A program made the position numbers and the translations under genes. Source: Saccharopolyspora_C sp040643635 (GTDB lineage Bacteria; Actinomycetota; Actinomycetes; Mycobacteriales; Pseudonocardiaceae). From it: 64,000 nt of DNA. Positions 1 through 8,282 of this stretch are shown here, piece by piece. Position 1 is the first letter of the stretch. Every line of letters starts with the position of its first letter. The notes under the pieces were generated by a model that was given only the letters and a program-made list of their open reading frames with translations, was not told where the DNA came from and ran no database searches. The stretch spans positions 6,344 to 70,343 of the forward strand of contig NZ_JBEYUS010000030.1 in the NCBI RefSeq assembly GCF_040643635.1, read 5' to 3'.

Positions 1-339
1 GACGTGCTCGACGACTACTCCGGGCAGACCCGGTCCGCGAAGACGCTCTCCGGCGGCGAATCGTTCATGGCCTCCCTGTCGCTGGCCCTCGGCCTCGCCG
101 ACGTGGTGGCCGCCGAGACCGGCGGGGCGCTGCTGGACACGCTGTTCATCGACGAGGGCTTCGGCACGCTCGACGCGAACACGCTCGACCTCGTGATGGA
201 CACCCTCGACGAGCTGCGCGCCGGTGGCCGGGTGATCGGCCTCGTCTCGCACGTGGACGAGATGCGCCAGCGCATCGGGGTGCGGCTGCGGATCCGGAAG
301 TCGCGGGACAACGGCTCCACCATCGAACTCGACACCTGA
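1..339 (+). CDS. sbcC: SbcC-type exonuclease ATPase subunit, C-terminal fragment
   Basis: This is the last 112 codons of an AAA-family SMC-like ATPase; the gene begins before the window. Visible in order are the ABC signature LSGGESF, the Walker B with D-loop (LFIDEGFGTLD) and the switch histidine in GLVSHVDEM. That arrangement and spacing are typical of the C-terminal ATPase lobe of SbcC/Rad50, the partner of the SbcD nuclease in processing DNA ends and hairpins. The coiled-coil part and the partner gene are not visible. A RecN-like or other SMC-like ATPase is the alternative, but the GGES and IDEGFGTLD wording favours SbcC. Confidence 0.85.
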   Translation, partial: DVLDDYSGQTRSAKTLSGGESFMASLSLALGLADVVAAETGGALLDTLFIDEGFGTLDANTLDLVMDTLDELRAGGRVIGLVSHVDEMRQRIGVRLRIRKSRDNGSTIELDT

Positions 340-363
340 CCACCGGCTTCCGATCTTGCGTTG

Positions 364-513
364 CCGCGGCGAAGCCGCTGACGTGCCGGCCCCTTGATCG
401 ACCGGGCCGCCTGCGGGTTCTCAGCGGTCTTCTCGCGAGGACGGCGTGGTCCGCTGGGCCACCGGTGGACTCGATCCCGCAGTGAGACGACCGCCGAGGT
501 CGCGCCACCCCTC
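364..513 (+). repeat. dispersed intergenic element, copy A
   Basis: This copy starts about 25 bases after the sbcC stop codon. It opens with a small hairpin GCGGC-GAA-GCCGC (366-378), carries the block CTCGCGAGGACGGCG (432-446) and ends with TCCCGCAGTGAGA and a GCCGAGGTCGCGCCACCCC-like tail. The same landmarks in the same order occur on the minus strand at 37490-37638, and a shortened version occurs at 30780-30850. Nothing in it looks coding. Function is unknown; its place just downstream of stop codons suggests a link to transcript ends. Confidence 0.55.
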
Positions 514-581
514 GCCTCGCGACGAGAGCGGGTCGTCGCGGCCGGATGACAGGTGGGGGATTGCTCCTTAATGTCGGAGTC

Positions 582-917
582 ATGGCTCACTCCACGATCA
601 TGCGTTCCCGCGGCAGGCTCGTCGGCGGTGCGGCGGGCGCGATCCTCGCGCTCACCGTCACCGCGGGCTGCGACGACCCGGCTCCGCCGCCGCAACAGCA
701 GCAGGAGCAGCAGGAGCAGCAGGACGGGGAACAGCAGGACGGGGAACAGCAGGACGGCGACCGGCAGGACGGGGATCAGCAGGACGGGGATCAGCCGGGT
801 CCGGATGAACAGGACCGGGACCAGCCGGACGACCACGGGGACGGGGACCAGCAGAACGGGGACCAGCACGAAGACCGCGAGGACGACCAGGGCGACGGCG
901 AGCAGGACGACGACTGA
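582..917 (+). CDS. putative lipoprotein with Gln/Asp/Gly repeats
   Basis: The product is about 111 residues. It begins with a lipoprotein signal peptide: a basic start, an Ala/Leu-rich core and the lipobox LTVTAGC around residues 26-32. After the lipidated cysteine the whole mature protein is low complexity, with polyglutamine and five copies of an EQQDG-type pentapeptide that then degenerate into D, Q, E, G and H. I do not recognise a family, and function cannot be inferred beyond an acidic, probably disordered, membrane-anchored tail. The ATG at 582 follows a GGAG; the ATG at 600 is an alternative start giving MRSRGRL. The signal peptide and lipobox argue that it is real, but composition-driven false ORFs are common at this GC. 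Confidence 0.55.
   Translation: MAHSTIMRSRGRLVGGAAGAILALTVTAGCDDPAPPPQQQQEQQEQQDGEQQDGEQQDGDRQDGDQQDGDQPGPDEQDRDQPDDHGDGDQQNGDQHEDREDDQGDGEQDDD
717..791 (+). repeat. 15-bp in-frame tandem repeat (five units)
   Basis: Five near-identical units of CAGCAGGACGGGGAA lie head to tail at 717, 732, 747, 762 and 777. They encode the EQQDG pentapeptide repeats of the lipoprotein, so copy-number changes would keep the reading frame. Confidence 0.8.
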
Positions 918-964
918 CGCGGTCACCCCGATCGGCTGGACGCCCGATCCGGGCGCGCCGCGGA

Positions 965-1130
965 CCGGGCTCGCACCCGAACTGGTCTTGCGTCCGAACC
1001 GGGCACCCGGACCGGTCTTGCGTCCGGACCGGGCTTGCACCCGAGCTGGTCTTTGGTCCGGACCGGTCTCGCACTCGAACCGGGCTCGCTCCCGAACCGG
1101 GCTCGCTCCCGAACCGGGCTCGCACCCGAA
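965..1130 (+). repeat. 17-bp minisatellite between the lipoprotein gene and ychF
   Basis: About ten degenerate units of consensus CCGGGCTCGCWCCCGAA follow one another. The last three, at about 1080-1130, are nearly identical, and earlier units drift (for example CCGGTCTTGCGTCCGGA). No plausible protein is encoded here. The array fills most of the gap in front of ychF. Confidence 0.75.
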
Positions 1131-1153
1131 CCGGGTGCGCGCGGTTCGGGTGC
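1122..1153 (+). other. 11-bp perfect inverted repeat upstream of ychF
   Basis: GCACCCGAACC (1122-1132) pairs perfectly with GGTTCGGGTGC (1143-1153) across a 10-base loop. One arm is the last minisatellite unit; the other is an inverted copy. It ends 48 bases before the ychF start. It could terminate transcription from upstream or be a protein-binding palindrome; there is no T tract. Confidence 0.5.
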
Positions 1154-1200
1154 GGGCCACCTGCGCCGATCGCCGCCCGCACCACTTAGACTCACGGCCC

Positions 1201-2277
<1,077 letters not shown>

Positions 2278-2415
2278 GGCCGCTAGCGACGAGCCTGGCC
2301 GGGGTCGGCCTCGCCACCGCGGGGACGGCTCCGGCTGCGCAGCGCGTCGCGGTTCGGAGCGCCGGGGCAGGTCGATCCGGGCCATTGCCGGCCGTGAGCT
2401 CCTGCCTCCGGAGTC

Positions 2416-3021
2416 TCAGCTCCCGCGATCCGATTTCGTCCGCAGTTTCTCCAACCCTCCGACCAGGACGGAGACGGCGAGTTCGGTCGCGACGTCGCAG
2501 TCGTCGCGCCAGTTGTCGACGGAGACCGCATAGGCGGGAAGCGCGTCGCGGATGGCGTCCGACATCGTCGGCGCGGGCAGTCTCTGAGCGAGTCCGAAGG
2601 CCTGGAACTCGATCATCCCGATGATCGGGAGCAGCTGGTCGAAGGGGAAGCCTCCGCGTATGAGGGCGGCGAAAACCGGCTCGTAAGCGGCGATGGAGCG
2701 CTCATCGGCGAACTTGGTGTCGAAGATCAGCGGGAGGATTCGGCGGTGCTTGATGTAGAGACCCGCGAGTCCGCGCAGCAGCGTGCTGACGGCTTCGCGC
2801 CAGTCGTGCGCATCGGGGGTCCCCATCTGTTCGAGCATCCGCCGGCGGGCGAGGTCGATGACGTCGCCCCGCCCGCCGACATGGCCGTAGAGCGAGGACG
2901 GGGCGACGCCGAGGCTCTTCGCCAGCTGGACCATCTGGATGTCCCCGGTGGTGTCGACGAGCGCGAGCGCGCCGTCGGCGATGATCTCTGCCGACAGCAG
3001 CGGCACCTTCGGTCTGGCCAT
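2416..3021 (-). CDS. TetR/AcrR-family transcriptional regulator
   Basis: The product is 201 residues. Residues 1-55 form the TetR DNA-binding domain, with a recognition-helix region LAKSLGVAPSSLYGHVGGRGDVIDL. The rest is a helical ligand and dimerisation domain like TetR_C families. It lies 33 bases downstream of the nitroreductase gene on the same strand, so the pair probably forms an operon, with the regulator acting on its own promoter. A perfect palindrome at 3909-3923 in front of the operon is the likely operator. The ATG at 3021 has GAGG and GAAGGA upstream. The inducing ligand is unknown. Confidence 0.88.
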   Translation of the reverse strand: MARPKVPLLSAEIIADGALALVDTTGDIQMVQLAKSLGVAPSSLYGHVGGRGDVIDLARRRMLEQMGTPDAHDWREAVSTLLRGLAGLYIKHRRILPLIFDTKFADERSIAAYEPVFAALIRGGFPFDQLLPIIGMIEFQAFGLAQRLPAPTMSDAIRDALPAYAVSVDNWRDDCDVATELAVSVLVGGLEKLRTKSDRGS

Positions 3022-3054
3022 CCTCGTTCGTTCCTTCGTCGATCGGCTCGCGCG

Positions 3055-3891
3055 TCAGCGTAGGCCGAAGCCGCGCCGCTGGAGCGTCGGGCGCAGGTTC
3101 TCGCGTCCGTCCATGTAGTCGAAACCGGTACCGATCACGACGGCCTCGGCCCAGGTCTTGTCCCGCAGGCCGTTCTCCTCCCTGAACACCGTGGTGGCGG
3201 CCTCGTAGTCGCGCACCCATTCCTCGTGGGCGGTGTGCTCGTACTTCTCGTGGTGGAGGACGACGCTCTGCGCGGGTCGCGGACGCACGGCGCTGGGACG
3301 GGTCTCGTCCGGAATGCCGATGGCCGTGCCGAAGACGACGTAGGCGTACGGCGGAAGGCCGACGAGTTCGGCGAGCTCCTCGGCGTGGTTGCGCAGCGAG
3401 CCGAGGTAGACCCCGCCCAGCCCCAGGGACTCCGCGGCGACCATCCCGTTCTGGGCGGCCAGGGCCGCGTCGACGGAGGCCATGAGGAAGGCGTCCAGGT
3501 AGTCGGTGACGACGGGGTCGCCGCCGCTGGCGGAGCTGATCTCGCGGTTGCGCGACATGTCGGCGACCCAGAGGAGCACGGTCGGGGCGTCGGCGACGAA
3601 GTCGTAGCCGCCGCCGTCCGTGCGGGCGCTGCGGGTGAGCCTCGCCAGCTCGCGCTTGGTCTCGGGCTCTGAGATCGCGACGACGCTCCACTGGTGCAGG
3701 TTCGAGGAGGTGGACGCCGACTGGGCGGCGGCGACGATCGTCTCGAGCGCCCCCTCCGGGACCGGCTCATCGGTGAAGGCCCGCACCGAGCGGTGGGCGA
3801 GGAGGGCTTCGACCTGCTGATTCCACAAGATCGTGGCGGGAGTGGGCTGCTCCCCGTAGCGGGCGCGCAGGAGTGCATCGTGCTTCGGCAT
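3055..3891 (-). CDS. nitroreductase-family FMN oxidoreductase
   Basis: The product is 278 residues with the features of NADPH-dependent, FMN-binding nitroreductases: an early HRSVRAFTDEPVP motif for FMN phosphate contact, SASTSSNLHQWSVV, and the mid-protein GLGGVYLGSLRN region. These enzymes reduce nitroaromatics, quinones or flavins; the substrate here is not deducible. The ATG at 3891 is preferred over an upstream in-frame start at 3993 because AAGGA sits at proper spacing and the family N-terminus begins here. It is the first gene of a two-gene unit with a TetR regulator, which suggests induction by a toxic electrophile. The 403-base gap beyond it holds the palindrome and nothing else I can support. 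Confidence 0.88.
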   Translation of the reverse strand: MPKHDALLRARYGEQPTPATILWNQQVEALLAHRSVRAFTDEPVPEGALETIVAAAQSASTSSNLHQWSVVAISEPETKRELARLTRSARTDGGGYDFVADAPTVLLWVADMSRNREISSASGGDPVVTDYLDAFLMASVDAALAAQNGMVAAESLGLGGVYLGSLRNHAEELAELVGLPPYAYVVFGTAIGIPDETRPSAVRPRPAQSVVLHHEKYEHTAHEEWVRDYEAATTVFREENGLRDKTWAEAVVIGTGFDYMDGRENLRPTLQRRGFGLR

Positions 3892-3908
3892 GCTCACGGT
3901 CCTTCTTT

Positions 3909-3923
3909 CCGAATCGGATTCGG
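3909..3923. promoter_or_regulatory. candidate TetR operator palindrome
   Basis: CCGAATC-G-GATTCGG is a perfect 7-1-7 inverted repeat lying 17 bases upstream of the nitroreductase ATG (3891, minus strand), just beyond its ribosome-binding site. Position, size and symmetry fit binding by a TetR dimer encoded in the same operon. The link is inferred, not shown. Confidence 0.6.
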
Positions 3924-4294
3924 TTACGTCAACTCGCTGCGCACCCGTGGCATTCCCGGCTCCGCGGCCCGGGAGGCAGGACCTCGCGCACACGACGGGC
4001 GCGTGCTCGTCCGGCGCACGGGCCGGGTACGCGTTGGCGACAACACGCTCGCTGCACGGCTAAGGTCCACGGACGTCGCGGGGCCGGATCGACTCGCTCG
4101 CTCCGCTGCGAACCGAACGACGAGACCGCATCGGATGCGCACGGCTGGGGAGGACATCGCTGACGTGTGGGTCGTCCTGGCACCGCACCGAGCACGCTGG
4201 ATCACCGGGCAGGTTCGGCACGTGCTCCGCGGCCTGAGCACCTGGTTCTCCGCATCGGAATCCGGGCGAACTCCGCTGCACCGCGCAGGTCGTC

Positions 4295-4753
4295 GTGGCT
4301 GAGCCGACGATCCGCGACTCGACGGGGCCCGAGGAGTACTCGGACCTCGTGCGGATCTGGCGCAGCGCCGTCGACGCCACCCACGCGTTCCTCGATCCGC
4401 GGCACCGCGCCGAGATCGAGGAACTCCTGCCCGCGGAACACTTCCCGCAGGTTCGGATCAGCGTCGCCGAGCTCGGGCACGTGCCGGTCGGGTTCGCGGG
4501 CACGTCCGGCGGCAGCCTGGAGATGCTGTTCGTCGACGCGGCGCACCGCGGGCGAGGAGTCGGCCGCGCCCTCCTCGCGCACGCGGTGGCCGAGCTCGGG
4601 GTGATGTCCGTGGACGTCAACGAGCAGAACGCGCAGGCCGTCGGGTTCTACCTCCGGCACAGGTTCGCGATCACCGGGCGCAGCGAGCTCGACGACGAAG
4701 GTCGGCCGTACCCGCTGCTGCGGATGTCCCGCGACGGCCGAGCGGCGCCCTGA
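4295..4753 (+). CDS. GNAT-family N-acetyltransferase, YjaB-like
   Basis: The product is 152 residues, a complete single GNAT domain. It has the acetyl-CoA P-loop RGRGVGRALL near residue 85 and a C-terminal stretch VDVNEQNAQAVGFY followed by TGRSELDDEGRPYPLL. This ending matches my memory of E. coli YjaB, including VNEQN, GFY and TGRSE.DD.G.PYPLL. Substrate is not established for the family. It starts at a GTG with only a weak upstream GCAGG. Its 3' end faces the XRE regulator gene across 30 bases. Confidence 0.85.
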   Translation: MAEPTIRDSTGPEEYSDLVRIWRSAVDATHAFLDPRHRAEIEELLPAEHFPQVRISVAELGHVPVGFAGTSGGSLEMLFVDAAHRGRGVGRALLAHAVAELGVMSVDVNEQNAQAVGFYLRHRFAITGRSELDDEGRPYPLLRMSRDGRAAP

Positions 4754-4783
4754 CCGGTGGCGGCCCGGTCCGGCTCGCGCGGG

Positions 4784-5671
4784 TCAGGGCAGCCGGGACG
4801 GGGTGGGCGGTGCGGTGGTCCACGCGGCGAGCAGCTGGAGCCGTTCGGCCGTCGCCGAAGCAGGCTCCGCGATGTAGGCGGACAGGACGATCGACGGTGC
4901 CGAGTCGATCGTGAGCTGCTCGAATCCCAGGTCGAGGTGGCCCACTTCGCGGTGGTCGATCGCCTTGCTGCCGTCGCGGAGCCGCCCGACGTCGTGTCCC
5001 GCCCAGCGGGTGCGGAAGTCCTCGCTGCGGGTGGAGAGCTCCCCGATGAGCCCGGTCAGCTGCTTGTCGTGCGGCGTGGCCCCGGCTTGGACGCGCAGCA
5101 TCCGCACGCAGGCGCTCGCGGCGTCGTCCAGGTCGGTGTAGAAGTCTTCGGCCGCCGGGTCGAGGAAGACGAACGCCGCCATGTTCGGCGGGGTGGCCGC
5201 GGAGCTCCTCGTCGGGCTGTCGTAGACGACGGAGAACAGGGCTCGGCCGAGGGCGTTCGCCGCCACGACGTCCAGGCACCTGTTGTGGGCGAGCACCGGG
5301 GTCTGGGGCATGGCGTCCATGAGCAGCCGCACCCGTTGCGGAACCGTCCGGGCCGGTTTGGTCCGCTTGCGGGCGAGTGCGGGGCGCCGCGCGGTCCGCG
5401 CGAGGTCGTAGAGGTACCCGGTCTCGTCGGAGGTGAACCGCAGGGCTCGGGCGATGGAATCCAGGACGTCGTCGGACACGCCGGTCAGGTCGCCCTTCTC
5501 GATCCGGGTGTAGTAGTCGACCGACACCCCGGAGAGCATCGCGACCTCCTCGCGGCGCAGGCCGGGCACGCGCCGGATGCCGGGGAGCGAGGGCAGTCCC
5601 GCCACGTCCGGTGTGATCTTCGCGCGTCGGGTGGCCAGGAAGTCCCGCACGTTCTCGTCCTTCGACGCCAT
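4784..5671 (-). CDS. XRE-family regulator with MmyB-like ligand domain
   Basis: The product is 295 residues. Residues 1-80 form a Cro/CI helix-turn-helix, with PGLRREEVAMLSGVSVDYYTRIEKG typical of actinobacterial proteins. The remaining about 190 residues resemble the MmyB-like PAS-type domain (NRCLDVVAANALGRALF, then HHREVGHLDL-like text), which is known to bind fatty-acid-type ligands in a few members. It is divergent from the hydrolase at 5861, so it probably controls that gene. A TAGCCT box at 5678-5683 on the minus strand, six bases before the ATG, points to leaderless translation. Confidence 0.9.
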   Translation of the reverse strand: MASKDENVRDFLATRRAKITPDVAGLPSLPGIRRVPGLRREEVAMLSGVSVDYYTRIEKGDLTGVSDDVLDSIARALRFTSDETGYLYDLARTARRPALARKRTKPARTVPQRVRLLMDAMPQTPVLAHNRCLDVVAANALGRALFSVVYDSPTRSSAATPPNMAAFVFLDPAAEDFYTDLDDAASACVRMLRVQAGATPHDKQLTGLIGELSTRSEDFRTRWAGHDVGRLRDGSKAIDHREVGHLDLGFEQLTIDSAPSIVLSAYIAEPASATAERLQLLAAWTTAPPTPSRLP

Positions 5672-5860
5672 GCCCCGAGGCTAGGTGCGCCCGCCGCCCC
5701 GATCCAGGCTCTGGTGGAACCCCGGAAGCCCTGGTCGAGGGGGTTCCGGCCGAACCTGCCGCACCCGCCGAACGGCTCCCACAGTGGAGGGCGTCCGGTG
5801 CAGCCGGGTCCGCCGGGAGCCGGCCGGACGCGCTGCACGGCGTTTCACCGGAGGAGGATC

Positions 5861-6781
5861 GTGAGCGAGAACATCGAGATCGAGACCCGCAACGGCTACG
5901 GCACCACGTTGGCCGCGGTCATCAACTTCCCACCCGAGTTCGACGAGGCCGAGGAGTACCCGGCGATCGTCGTCTCCCACCCGGGCGGTGGTGTGAAGGA
6001 GCAGACCGCGGGCACCTATGCGAGAGAGCTCGCTGAGAACGGGTTCGTGACCGTCGCCTACGACGCATCGTTCCAAGGCGCGAGCACCGGCAGCCCCCGG
6101 CAGTTGGAGAACCCGCACGTCCGCACCGAAGACGTCAGCGCCGTGGTCGACCACCTGACCACCCTGCCGTACGTGGACGAGGAGCGGATCGGCGCGATGG
6201 GCGTCTGTGCCGGAGCCGGGTACACCGCGAACGCGGCGATCAACGACCCGCGCATCAAGGCCGTGGGCACCGTGAGCATGGTCAACGTCGGCCAGATGTT
6301 CCGCAACGGCTGGGACGGCTCGGTCGCCGCCGCCGATGCGGCACCGGCGCTGGACCAGGCCGCCCGAGCGCGGACCACCGACGCCACCGGGCGGGGCGAG
6401 GACAACCGGTTCCCGCTCGCGCCGATGAACAGGGAGGACGCGCCGAACCCCGAGCTGGAAGAGGCGTGGGAGTACTACCACACGCCCCGCTGCGAACACC
6501 CCGCCGCGCCGGGCTGGATGACGGCGCGCAGCCTCAGCCAGATCGTCACCTACGACGCCTTCCACGAGGCCGAGGTCTTCCTCACCCAGCCGCTGCTGCT
6601 CATCGCGGGCAGCGATGCCGGTTCGAAGTGGATGAGCGACGACTTGCACGAGCGGGCGGCGAGCGCGGACAAGTCGCTCCACGTCGTGGCGGGGGCGAAC
6701 CACATGTCGCTCTACGACGGCGAGAAGGAGGTCGCCGAAGCGGTCGCCCAGCTGGTTCCGTTCTTCTTCGGCACGATCTGA
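5861..6781 (+). CDS. alpha/beta-hydrolase, dienelactone-hydrolase-like
   Basis: The product is 306 residues of alpha/beta-hydrolase fold. An oxyanion region VVSHPGGGVKEQ is followed by the nucleophile elbow GVCAGAGY, in which the usual serine of GxSxG is replaced by cysteine, as in dienelactone hydrolases, although there the motif is GxCxG. The acid and histidine are plausibly in LLIAGSDAGSKW and VVAGANHMSLYD. It resembles YcjY/polyketide-type hydrolases adjacent to XRE-MmyB regulators in many actinomycetes. The GTG start at 5861 has a strong GGAGGAGG two bases before it, close but convincing. Substrate unknown. Confidence 0.85.
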   Translation: MSENIEIETRNGYGTTLAAVINFPPEFDEAEEYPAIVVSHPGGGVKEQTAGTYARELAENGFVTVAYDASFQGASTGSPRQLENPHVRTEDVSAVVDHLTTLPYVDEERIGAMGVCAGAGYTANAAINDPRIKAVGTVSMVNVGQMFRNGWDGSVAAADAAPALDQAARARTTDATGRGEDNRFPLAPMNREDAPNPELEEAWEYYHTPRCEHPAAPGWMTARSLSQIVTYDAFHEAEVFLTQPLLLIAGSDAGSKWMSDDLHERAASADKSLHVVAGANHMSLYDGEKEVAEAVAQLVPFFFGTI

Positions 6782-6944
6782 CGCATCGACTCGGGGCGCG
6801 GCGCCGGGGTGCGCGTGTCGCGCACCGCGCGGAGCCGCCACCGGACCCGGTGCGGGCACGAGCCGACGCGTGCACCCCGGCGCATCGATCACGGAAGTCG
6901 GCACGCGGAACCGGACATCGCGGCCGCAGGGCCGCCGAACACGA

Positions 6945-7331
6945 GTGCGGAGACGTGGGCCGACTGGAGACGAACCGGGCTGTATCAACGCGGAGATCTG
7001 TTCCACCGTCGGAGCGACCCTGCCCGACGGCACCACCCCGAAGACCGTGGACATCTGGTCGGTGCCCGTGGGCGGTCGGATCTTCATCCGCTCCTTCAAC
7101 GGCACCCGGGGCAAGTGGTACGGGCCCGCGCTGGAGACCGGGCGGGGACGCATCTCCGCCGGAGGAGTGCGGAGGAGCGTGCGTTTCGCCGCTGTTCCCG
7201 CTGATGACGAGGAGACCAACCGGGCGGTGGACGCCGCGTTCCTCGACGAGTACTCCGACAGCCCGTATTCGGTGACGATGTCGACCGAGCCCGTGCGCCG
7301 GAACACCCTCGAGGTCGTCCCCGTGGACTGA
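6945..7331 (+). CDS. DUF2255-family protein, start uncertain
   Basis: The recognisable part runs from about residue 20: TVDIWSVPVGGRIFIRSFNG, then KWYGPALETGRGRISAGGV and a C-terminal region ending NTLEVVPVD. This matches the DUF2255 family, a small protein of unknown function often described with a split-barrel-like fold. No clear start exists: GTG codons at 6870 and 6945 are in frame, neither with a good ribosome-binding site. The usual N-terminal WT.(D/E)EL..I motif is not in this frame, but ADWRRTGL appears in another frame just upstream. The N-terminus may therefore be frameshifted by mutation or sequencing error. Confidence 0.6.
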   Translation: MRRRGPTGDEPGCINAEICSTVGATLPDGTTPKTVDIWSVPVGGRIFIRSFNGTRGKWYGPALETGRGRISAGGVRRSVRFAAVPADDEETNRAVDAAFLDEYSDSPYSVTMSTEPVRRNTLEVVPVD

Positions 7332-7337
7332 GCTCAC

Positions 7338-7373
7338 GGGCAGGGGCGGTCTCCCGGGATGCGCCCCCTGCCC
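7338..7373. terminator. bidirectional hairpin terminator
   Basis: GGGCAGGGGCG (7338-7348) pairs with CGCCCCCTGCCC (7362-7373) with one bulged base. It lies between the 3' ends of the convergent DUF2255 and DUF6157 genes. Confidence 0.6.
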
Positions 7374-7409
7374 GCTCGCCGAGGGCGCGGGCCGGTCGGG
7401 TCGGGGAGG

Positions 7410-7841
7410 TCAGGCCCGGGTGCTGCGCAGCGCCTTGGTGCGGGTGATCGGTTCGCCCGACTCTCCGGTGCGCCGGCCGGAGGTGAACTCCGCGTACTCC
7501 GGGCCGTCCACGGCGTACAGGGCCAGGCGGCCGCGGGCGTCGGCGTGGATGCCCCAGCCGTAGCGCTTGCCCAGCGGCGAGGAACGCAGGCAGGCCCTGC
7601 TCCGCGCGAAGAACTCCCGGCGGGCGTCCGCCCGCTCCTCGTCCGGGATGGCGGCCCGGTCCGCGAAGACGGTGAAGATGACGTCGCCGGACGTGAACTC
7701 GTACGGGTGCTCGGTGATCAGCCGGTAGGTGCGCGCGGCGACCGACGGCGCCTCGGCGTTCAGCGGGGGCACCGTCGCGGTGGTGACCGGGCAGTCCTCG
7801 GCCACCTCGATGAACGTGTTCGTGCGATCGACCCGTTCCAT
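7410..7841 (-). CDS. DUF6157-family protein
   Basis: The product is 143 residues. It starts MERVDRTNTFIEVAEDCP and contains TYRLITEHPYEFTSGDVIFTVFADR and YGWGIHADARGRLALY, which I associate with DUF6157, a small soluble bacterial family of unknown function. The ATG at 7841 is preferred over a far upstream in-frame start because the homology begins here and a TACCGT box (7849-7854, minus strand) lies seven bases upstream, which fits leaderless translation. The 275 bases beyond it, up to 8117, hold no gene I can support. Confidence 0.75.
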   Translation of the reverse strand: MERVDRTNTFIEVAEDCPVTTATVPPLNAEAPSVAARTYRLITEHPYEFTSGDVIFTVFADRAAIPDEERADARREFFARSRACLRSSPLGKRYGWGIHADARGRLALYAVDGPEYAEFTSGRRTGESGEPITRTKALRSTRA

Positions 7842-8104
7842 GGCCGGAACGGTACGCCGGGGGACCGACGTCGGATGGGGAAGCGGCCGCTCCTCGAATC
7901 CGGTCCTCCTCGCCTCGGACCGCGATCGGCTGACCCCCGATCGATGACGAACACCGGGCGAACGCGATTCTCCGACCCGCCGCCCCCTCCGCTCGGGCAC
8001 GTCCGGGTGAAAGGCGGGCGGGGCCGGTAGCGCAGCGCGGCCCGCCGCGAACCGTCGGCGACGCACCCCGGAGCAACGGAGTCGCACGCCGTGACCAGGC
8101 GATT

Positions 8105-8110
8105 TACGTT
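8105..8110 (+). promoter_or_regulatory. -10 box for a leaderless small gene
   Basis: TACGTT ends six bases before the ATG at 8117, so transcription would begin at or next to the start codon. No Shine-Dalgarno sequence is present. Confidence 0.5.
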
Positions 8111-8116
8111 GTGCGC

Positions 8117-8209
8117 ATGCAGCACATCACCCTGATCTGCGGAGACTGCAACGGCAAGGGGTGCAGCAACTGCGGCGGCACCGGAACGATCACCATCGTC
8201 GAGGACTAG
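8117..8209 (+). CDS. 30-residue DnaJ-type zinc-ribbon peptide
   Basis: A short ORF encodes a compact protein with one CGDCNGKGCSNCGGTG block, in which two CxxC pairs with interleaved glycines recall one repeat of the DnaJ cysteine-rich domain (CxxCxGxG). The chain then has a short beta-like tail TITIVED and stops. Such a pattern is very unlikely by chance and would bind one zinc ion. The gene is too short for automatic calls. A TACGTT box six bases before the ATG supports leaderless expression. Function unknown; a stand-alone zinc knuckle that interacts with protein or RNA is possible. Confidence 0.65.
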   Translation: MQHITLICGDCNGKGCSNCGGTGTITIVED

Positions 8210-8270
8210 GGCCGCGCCGAGCGCCCGCGAACCCCGCCCCGAGCAGGCCGTGCGCGACGGGGAACGCTGC

Positions 8271-8276
8271 TAGCGT
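8271..8276 (+). promoter_or_regulatory. -10 box for leaderless DAAO-like gene
   Basis: TAGCGT stands six bases before the ATG at 8283, with no ribosome-binding site between them. Confidence 0.45.
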
Positions 8277-8282
8277 GCCGAA

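Noticed and set aside
965..1140. Possible CRISPR array
   Set aside because: Units of 17 bp run head to tail without unique spacers and there are no cas genes.
3929..4241. Small minus-strand ORFs between the nitroreductase and acetyltransferase genes
   Set aside because: No ribosome-binding site or family resemblance; Arg/Pro/Ser-rich as expected for random high-GC frames.
5861..6781. Idea that the hydrolase is a BREX or other defence component
   Set aside because: Only one alpha/beta-hydrolase beside an XRE regulator is present; no further defence-type genes surround it.
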